Source: G965216905 sp965216905 (GTDB lineage: Bacteria; Actinomycetota; Acidimicrobiia; Spongiisociales; ZC4RG35). Taken from it: a stretch of DNA of 64,000 bases. The notes under the pieces were generated by a model, which worked only from the letters and a program-made list of their open reading frames with translations, was not told where the DNA came from and ran no database searches. Positions 59,711-64,000 of the stretch are shown here, one piece after another (position 1 is the stretch's first letter; the number at the start of each line of letters is the position of its first letter). The translations under genes were made by a program, and so were the position numbers. The stretch lies in contig OZ244213.1 of the NCBI GenBank assembly GCA_965216905.1, positions 3,038,001 through 3,102,000 of the forward strand, written 5' to 3'.

Positions 59711-61032
59711 CGCTCACACCACCTCAGCAGAATCGTTTCCATCAGCGTCGTGGTCCGATCGACGGACTCGACGGAGACCCGTTCGTCGTTTCCATGGAAC
59801 ATCGTGAGGAAGTCCGGGAAGGACACACGGTCGTCGAAGAGGCCCACACCGTACGCGGCAACGCCCTTGGAACGGAAGAACCGAGCGTCGGTGGTCGCCG
59901 GCATCAGCGTCGGAACCACCAGGCGGGAACCGGTCTGCTGCTCGATGGCATCGACCACCGTCAGCCACAACGGATCGGTCATCTCCGATGCGTTAGCGGG
60001 ATGATCCGCCACCGGGTCGAGTCGAATCCGGTCACCCCTCGCCCCCATCGCTTTGGAGAGAAAGGTATCGACGTCCGCTCGCGACTGTCCGGGAAGCACG
60101 CGCACATCGACCTGCGCCTCGGCCGAGTCTGGTACGACATTGGCCTTGGTCCCGGCCGTCAGCACATTCGGACTGATCGTCATGTGCGTGCATGCGTGCA
60201 CGTATGCCGCCAGCCGCGGGTCGTCGAGGGCGATGCGTTCGATCGCCTCGTCGACGGCGTCGGGGTCGACGAGCGCATCAGCCAGTTCTCCCTTCCCCCA
60301 GAGCAGCTCCACCTGGCTCCGCCACTGATCGGTGATGAGCACCGGCGCCGGGGTGGAAAACACTCCGTGGAGCGCCTCCACCATCGGTTCGATCGCATTG
60401 ATCGAACCGTGAGGGACGCTGCCGTGTCCCGGCACTCCCTCGGCATGCAGTCGAGTCCAATGCGGACCCTTCTCACCCACCGACACCGGGTACCCGATCC
60501 CGGAGGCCGTCTTCATCGGCGGGTAGGCGATCTCGGTCAGCAGGAAGTCGCACGCCACGAGGTCCCATCGATCCTCCACGAGGGGTGCCGCGCCCAGACC
60601 GCCGGCGTTCTCCTCGTCCGCCACCGCCGCAAACACCACATCACCGGGCGGAGGATCGAGGTCGCCGGCGAGATACGGGCGGAAGGCAACCGCCATCGCA
60701 CTCAGCAGGTTCAGCATGTCAACCGCCCCTCGCCCCCACACGAATCCGTCGCTCACCGTTCCCCCGAACGGATCACGGCTCCACGCCTCGTCGTTCGCCG
60801 GGACGACATCGGTGTGCCCCATCAACAGCAATGCCGGCGCCGTGGGGTTGGTTCCCGGGATCCGATAGACGACGGATGTCCGTCCAGGCGCGACCTCGAA
60901 ACGCTCACCCGGCGCATCGAAGAACTCCTCGAGGGTCGCAACGGAACGGTGTTCGTGGCCACTACCCGGCGTACCGTCATTGACGCACGCGTTCCGGATC
61001 AGCGTCTGAAGAAGCTGGACGGCCTGACTCAC
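59701..61032 (-). CDS. M20-family metallopeptidase/deacylase
   Basis: 443 residues from a GTG at 61032 that overlaps the nudix stop. Metal ligands are in LLMGHTDVVPAN and WGRGAVDML, and the catalytic glutamate in VADEENAGG. A dimerisation domain (about 185-310) splits the catalytic domain. Members hydrolyse acetylated or succinylated amino acids or dipeptides. Confidence 0.9.
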   Translation of the reverse strand: MSQAVQLLQTLIRNACVNDGTPGSGHEHRSVATLEEFFDAPGERFEVAPGRTSVVYRIPGTNPTAPALLLMGHTDVVPANDEAWSRDPFGGTVSDGFVWGRGAVDMLNLLSAMAVAFRPYLAGDLDPPPGDVVFAAVADEENAGGLGAAPLVEDRWDLVACDFLLTEIAYPPMKTASGIGYPVSVGEKGPHWTRLHAEGVPGHGSVPHGSINAIEPMVEALHGVFSTPAPVLITDQWRSQVELLWGKGELADALVDPDAVDEAIERIALDDPRLAAYVHACTHMTISPNVLTAGTKANVVPDSAEAQVDVRVLPGQSRADVDTFLSKAMGARGDRIRLDPVADHPANASEMTDPLWLTVVDAIEQQTGSRLVVPTLMPATTDARFFRSKGVAAYGVGLFDDRVSFPDFLTMFHGNDERVSVESVDRTTTLMETILLRWCERWA

Positions 61033-61448
61033 GACCGCCGTCCGAGCAGGTTCTCGATGAGCCCCGGCATCGTGGGCGTGAGGGGGAGCCGCCCCACCTC
61101 TGTGAGCGGAACCCACGCCACGGCGTCGGCATCGTCGGCGGCCACCGGCCGGCCCGACACCACGACGCCCAGGAAGTCGACCAATGCAAAGTGAAACTCC
61201 GGCGGATCCCCCGGGCCGATGGCGTCTCCCACCCAGATCACCTCGCCAACCTCGACCTCGAGCCCGGTTTCCTCGGCCACCTCCCGCCGAGCCGCATCGC
61301 GCAACGTCTCACCGAAACGGGGTTTGCCTCCGGGAATCGCCCACAGACCTCTGCCCGGATCACGACCGCGCTTCACCAACAGCAGTCGGTCGAGGTCGAG
61401 GACGGCGACGCCGACGCCGGTCACCGGTCTCCTGGTCCCGTCATCCAT
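61029..61448 (-). CDS. Nudix hydrolase, MutT-like
   Basis: 139 residues. Nudix box GGKPRFGETLRDAARREVAEETG with all core residues, short family form. WAIPGG precedes it. Likely cleans oxidised or excess nucleotides. Overlaps GNAT by eight bases and M20 by four. Confidence 0.9.
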   Translation of the reverse strand: MDDGTRRPVTGVGVAVLDLDRLLLVKRGRDPGRGLWAIPGGKPRFGETLRDAARREVAEETGLEVEVGEVIWVGDAIGPGDPPEFHFALVDFLGVVVSGRPVAADDADAVAWVPLTEVGRLPLTPTMPGLIENLLGRRS

Positions 61449-61980
61449 CGTCGTGATGCATCACGATGTGTCGTGCCGAGAATCCTCCCTGCTCGAAGAA
61501 GTTCTTCGCCAGCCGATGCCCGGGCAGGACGTGGGCGTCGAAGCGGCGCAGACCCTGAGAGCGGAACCATTCGAGCATGCCGTCGCGCATCGTTTCCCCG
61601 ACCCCGACGGCCCGGGCGTCCTGCTCGACGAACACCAGCCTGATCGCCCCGAGCCGCTCACCATCCGCCTGAGGAAGCATCCCTTCGATCCTGCCCCACA
61701 TGAAGCCGAACGGGTAGCCGGCGTAGGCGCCAATGAGAATCTGGTCGGTCGATCGGGATGCGTCCAGCAACGCCGCCATCGACGATTCCACCGGCTCCGC
61801 CAAACCCGAGGTCATCCGCCACATCGGGGAAAGCGAGAGCATCTCGGCTTCGAGCGCTCGATACAGGGTCACCAATCGGGCAAGGTCGTCAGGGGTGGCG
61901 GGTCGAGCGGTTGCGAGACCGGGAAAGTTCCCAGCGTCGGTCGCCGCGTCGCCGGCATGGTTGTTGCCGGGGTGGTTCAC
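61441..61980 (-). CDS. GNAT-family acetyltransferase
   Basis: 179 residues from a GTG at 61980, overlapping the glycosyltransferase stop. The core strands and acetyl-CoA site are in IRLVFVEQDARAVGVGETM and the end FFEQGGFSARHIVM. The N-terminal 25 residues are variable. Acceptor unknown. Confidence 0.82.
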   Translation of the reverse strand: MNHPGNNHAGDAATDAGNFPGLATARPATPDDLARLVTLYRALEAEMLSLSPMWRMTSGLAEPVESSMAALLDASRSTDQILIGAYAGYPFGFMWGRIEGMLPQADGERLGAIRLVFVEQDARAVGVGETMRDGMLEWFRSQGLRRFDAHVLPGHRLAKNFFEQGGFSARHIVMHHDDG

Positions 61981-62699
61981 CGTTTGTTCCCTCCTCGAAG
62001 GCGTCGGGCGATCCCCCACCGGGTCACCAGCTTCATCGCCTCGACCACGATATCGCCTGTCATCTTGGATGTGCCCTCGGCCCGGTCCCGGAACACGATT
62101 GGTACCTCGGTGATCGATGCCCCGGCATCGACGGCTGCCAACGCCATCTCGATCTGAAAGGCATATCCGGAAGCCTCGGTCCGCTCGAAGGCGAGGGTCT
62201 GAAGTGTGCCGGCCCGCCATGCCCGAAAGCCGGCCGTGGCGTCTCGGATACCGATCCCGAGCAATGCCTGGGCGTACACATTCCCGCCGCGGGAGATGAG
62301 CTTGCGAACGAGCGACCAGTCGGGGGTGGAACCGCCGGGTACGTAGCGCGATCCGATCGCAACATCGGCACCGGCGTCGAGTGCGGCCACGAGTCGCGGG
62401 ATATCGGTCGGGTTGTGGGAGAGGTCCGCATCCATCTGGACGATGACCTCCGCACCCCGATCCAGCGCCCACCGGAAACCGGCGGCATAGGCGCGGCCCA
62501 GCCCTTGCTTGTGCGTTCTCCGGAGGAGCGCGACGTCGGGGTCGCCGAGCTCGACCACCAGCTCGGGTGTTCCGTCCGGAGAGTCGTCGTCCACCACCAG
62601 CACCCGGTAGCCCGACAGGCGGATGGCGGCGATGACGTGCTCGATCGATTCACGCTCGTTGTACGTGGGTACGACTACCCGGACGCGTTCAGGACGCAC
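61977..62699 (-). CDS. Polyprenol-phosphate mannosyltransferase-like GT2 (DPM1 type)
   Basis: 240 residues. VVVPTYNERESIEHV, VVDDDSPDGT and QMDADLSHNP are the GT2 motifs, and SGYAFQIEM is typical of dolichol/polyprenol phosphate mannose synthases. No membrane domain is attached. It makes polyprenyl phosphomannose for protein or lipoglycan mannosylation. Overlaps the DUF4193 gene by eleven bases. Confidence 0.92.
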   Translation of the reverse strand: MRPERVRVVVPTYNERESIEHVIAAIRLSGYRVLVVDDDSPDGTPELVVELGDPDVALLRRTHKQGLGRAYAAGFRWALDRGAEVIVQMDADLSHNPTDIPRLVAALDAGADVAIGSRYVPGGSTPDWSLVRKLISRGGNVYAQALLGIGIRDATAGFRAWRAGTLQTLAFERTEASGYAFQIEMALAAVDAGASITEVPIVFRDRAEGTSKMTGDIVVEAMKLVTRWGIARRLRGGNKR

Positions 62700-63108
62700 A
62701 GTCCAGGCAGTACATCTTCTTCTTGTTGGCGAGTTGGGTCATCCGTTTGACGAGAAAACAAGATTGACAGACGAACTCTCCCGCGCCGGCGCCCTGAGCG
62801 TCGACATCCAGGGTCAGCTCTTCTCGCCGGATAGCTCGAAGCGTGGCCGCCTCGTCGACGAGCAACTGCCCCTCCTGCTCGTCGTCCCCGAGTTCCAGCT
62901 CTTCGGCCTCGAGCTCCTCGAGCGCCTCGTCGGCGTTCTCGTCGGTGTCCTCGTCGGCATCGGAATCATCGGATTCGTCGTCATCGTCGCCGGCGAACTC
63001 GTCGTCCTCGAACTCGTCGTCCTCGAGGTCTTCTTCGATATCGTCTTCGAGTTCGTTGTCTTCGTCGTCGGAGAACTCGTCGTCCCCAAATTCGTCGTCT
63101 TCAGCCAT
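62689..63108 (-). CDS. DUF4193-like protein with hyperacidic N-terminus
   Basis: 139 residues from the ATG at 63108. Residues about 1-80 are almost all Asp, Glu and Ser. The C-terminal zinc motif, FVCQSCFLV and MYCLDCAS, matches DUF4193 in mycobacteria. The acidic part suggests a chaperone-like or nucleic-acid-mimic role, but this is inference. Followed by the mannosyltransferase gene. Confidence 0.8.
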   Translation of the reverse strand: MAEDDEFGDDEFSDDEDNELEDDIEEDLEDDEFEDDEFAGDDDDESDDSDADEDTDENADEALEELEAEELELGDDEQEGQLLVDEAATLRAIRREELTLDVDAQGAGAGEFVCQSCFLVKRMTQLANKKKMYCLDCAS

Positions 63109-63200
63109 GCTCAAACCTTGCTCGGGCGCCGGGAGTATATGTCATGACGATCCGAATGGGCCGGAACGCCTCGCTGGGAGTGTGCGTCGGCCGTTGACGG

Positions 63201-64000
63201 TCAAATCTGAAGCGTGATCGCCGCCGGCAGAACACCGACGTCCACGGGCGTCATTCCGACCAGGTCACCGTCGGCCTCGACGGGCCATGCGATGTCGGTC
63301 TCCAGTCGGAGTCCGGCCAGTGGCTTCCGGCGAACGCCGGGCTCTCGCAGATGGAGTCCTCGCATGAGCTTGGGTACCAGAGCCGGCGCCGCCCACTTGT
63401 TGGCGTCGATGATCTGCACGTCCAGTTCGCCGTCCATGAGCATTGCCTTCGGAGCGATGTTCCAACCGCCACCGAAGAACTGCCCATTGGCGAGGATCGC
63501 CGCGAGCGCCGGCGTCTCGCCGACGGTCCATCCTTCCGCGACGACCCGCACCGCGGTTCTGGGGAAGCCGGGGAGCCGGGTGGCGAAGCCCGCCGGGTAC
63601 CGAGCCGGCCCGAGCCCGCGAGGGAGGCGTTGGGCGCTTTCGACCGCAGCCGCGCCGACCCCAGCTTGCGCAACATTGACGAAGTGTCTCCGCCCCCACT
63701 CGCCGTCCAAAACGCCGACGTCCACCGCGTACGGCTCTCCTCGCCGAAGGCGGACGGCCGCCTCCAGCAGGTCGGTACCCCTGCCAAAGGTCCTCAGCAG
63801 GTCGCATCCGGTTCCGGCGGGAAGCACTCCGAGGGGGAGAGCGGGCTCGGTTGGGCCTGCGGCCATGATCGCGTCCACGACGGTCGAGACGGTGCCGTCG
63901 CCACCCACGACCGCCAGCGCGTCTCCGGCCCGAGCCGCCGCCTGGGCGAGACTGCGCATCCGGCCGGACGTCGTCACGACCTCGACATGGGAGGTGACAC
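63201..64000 (-). CDS. Diacylglycerol kinase-like lipid kinase, 5' end beyond the window
   Basis: At least 266 codons; the frame stays open to the right edge (VTSHVEVVTTSGRM), so the start is outside. The ATP motif is VVGGDGTVSTVVDAIM, and LGVLPAGTGCDLLRTFG matches the DAGK catalytic domain (YegS/LCB5 type). Likely phosphorylates diacylglycerol or a sphingoid base. An ATG at 63960 is internal. Confidence 0.9.
   Translation of the reverse strand, partial: VTSHVEVVTTSGRMRSLAQAAARAGDALAVVGGDGTVSTVVDAIMAAGPTEPALPLGVLPAGTGCDLLRTFGRGTDLLEAAVRLRRGEPYAVDVGVLDGEWGRRHFVNVAQAGVGAAAVESAQRLPRGLGPARYPAGFATRLPGFPRTAVRVVAEGWTVGETPALAAILANGQFFGGGWNIAPKAMLMDGELDVQIIDANKWAAPALVPKLMRGLHLREPGVRRKPLAGLRLETDIAWPVEADGDLVGMTPVDVGVLPAAITLQI

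Overview
The window is high-GC DNA with dense, short-spaced genes, many 1-4 base start/stop overlaps and frequent GTG starts. The gene families point to an actinobacterium: GarA-like FHA protein, FtsR-like MerR protein, PgsA, TlyA, a DUF4193 zinc protein, polyprenol-phosphate mannosyltransferase and VanW. From memory, the order HAD phosphatase / small protein / tlyA / nadK / recN / pyrG / nudix / xerD / scpA / scpB / rluB / cmk / der, and the second block pgsA / gcvH / garA / ftsR / bifunctional nuclease / merR, match blocks known from Mycobacterium. SLH-repeat surface proteins and the diverged gene content suggest a deep-branching, Acidimicrobiia-like member rather than a mycobacterium. There is no rRNA here, so this placement is inference.

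Layout. 1-2.1 kb: a secreted beta-propeller/FN3 protein whose modular end is duplicated, frameshifted and cut by the window edge. 2.2-4.7 kb: lysA with a small membrane protein and an alpha/beta hydrolase. 4.7-5.8 kb: an intact IS481-type insertion sequence sitting exactly on the hydrolase stop codon. 6-14.5 kb: lipid acyltransferase, a Rieske-TPP fusion enzyme, a phosphatase, galE, an SLH-anchored lyase-like protein, gnd and a HIT protein. 14.6-23.5 kb: a tightly spaced plus-strand run of esterase, ATP-grasp ligase, second esterase, amylosucrase-like glucosyltransferase and hydantoinase/oxoprolinase A and B, closed by a strong hairpin. This is the best candidate for an undescribed pathway. 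23.5-37.2 kb, almost all minus strand: an LEA-like repeat protein, an atypical regulator, rnhB, yqgE, a lipase-like hydrolase, gcvT, a PD-(D/E)XK-like protein, a MerR protein, a potassium channel, a bifunctional nuclease, hpt, a DD-carboxypeptidase, ftsR, an FHA protein, gcvH, pgsA and a peptide-binding lipoprotein. 37.2-38.5 kb: tRNA-Pro(GGG), a DUF4386 membrane protein behind twin operators, and two tiny membrane proteins. 38.5-63 kb: the conserved housekeeping block (der, ispH, cmk, aroA, vanW, rluB, scpAB, xerD, ald, pyrG, recN, nadK, tlyA) with fatty-acid and other accessory genes inserted. 63-64 kb: a DUF4193 protein and a diacylglycerol-kinase-like gene cut by the right edge.

The genes together cover cell-envelope building, chromosome segregation and repair, isoprenoid, aromatic amino acid and nucleotide synthesis, and one-carbon (glycine cleavage) metabolism. 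Apart from the IS element I see no prophage, CRISPR array or defence island. Coordinates of starts were chosen from homology, Shine-Dalgarno-like sequence and overlap with the upstream stop; alternatives are given where they matter.
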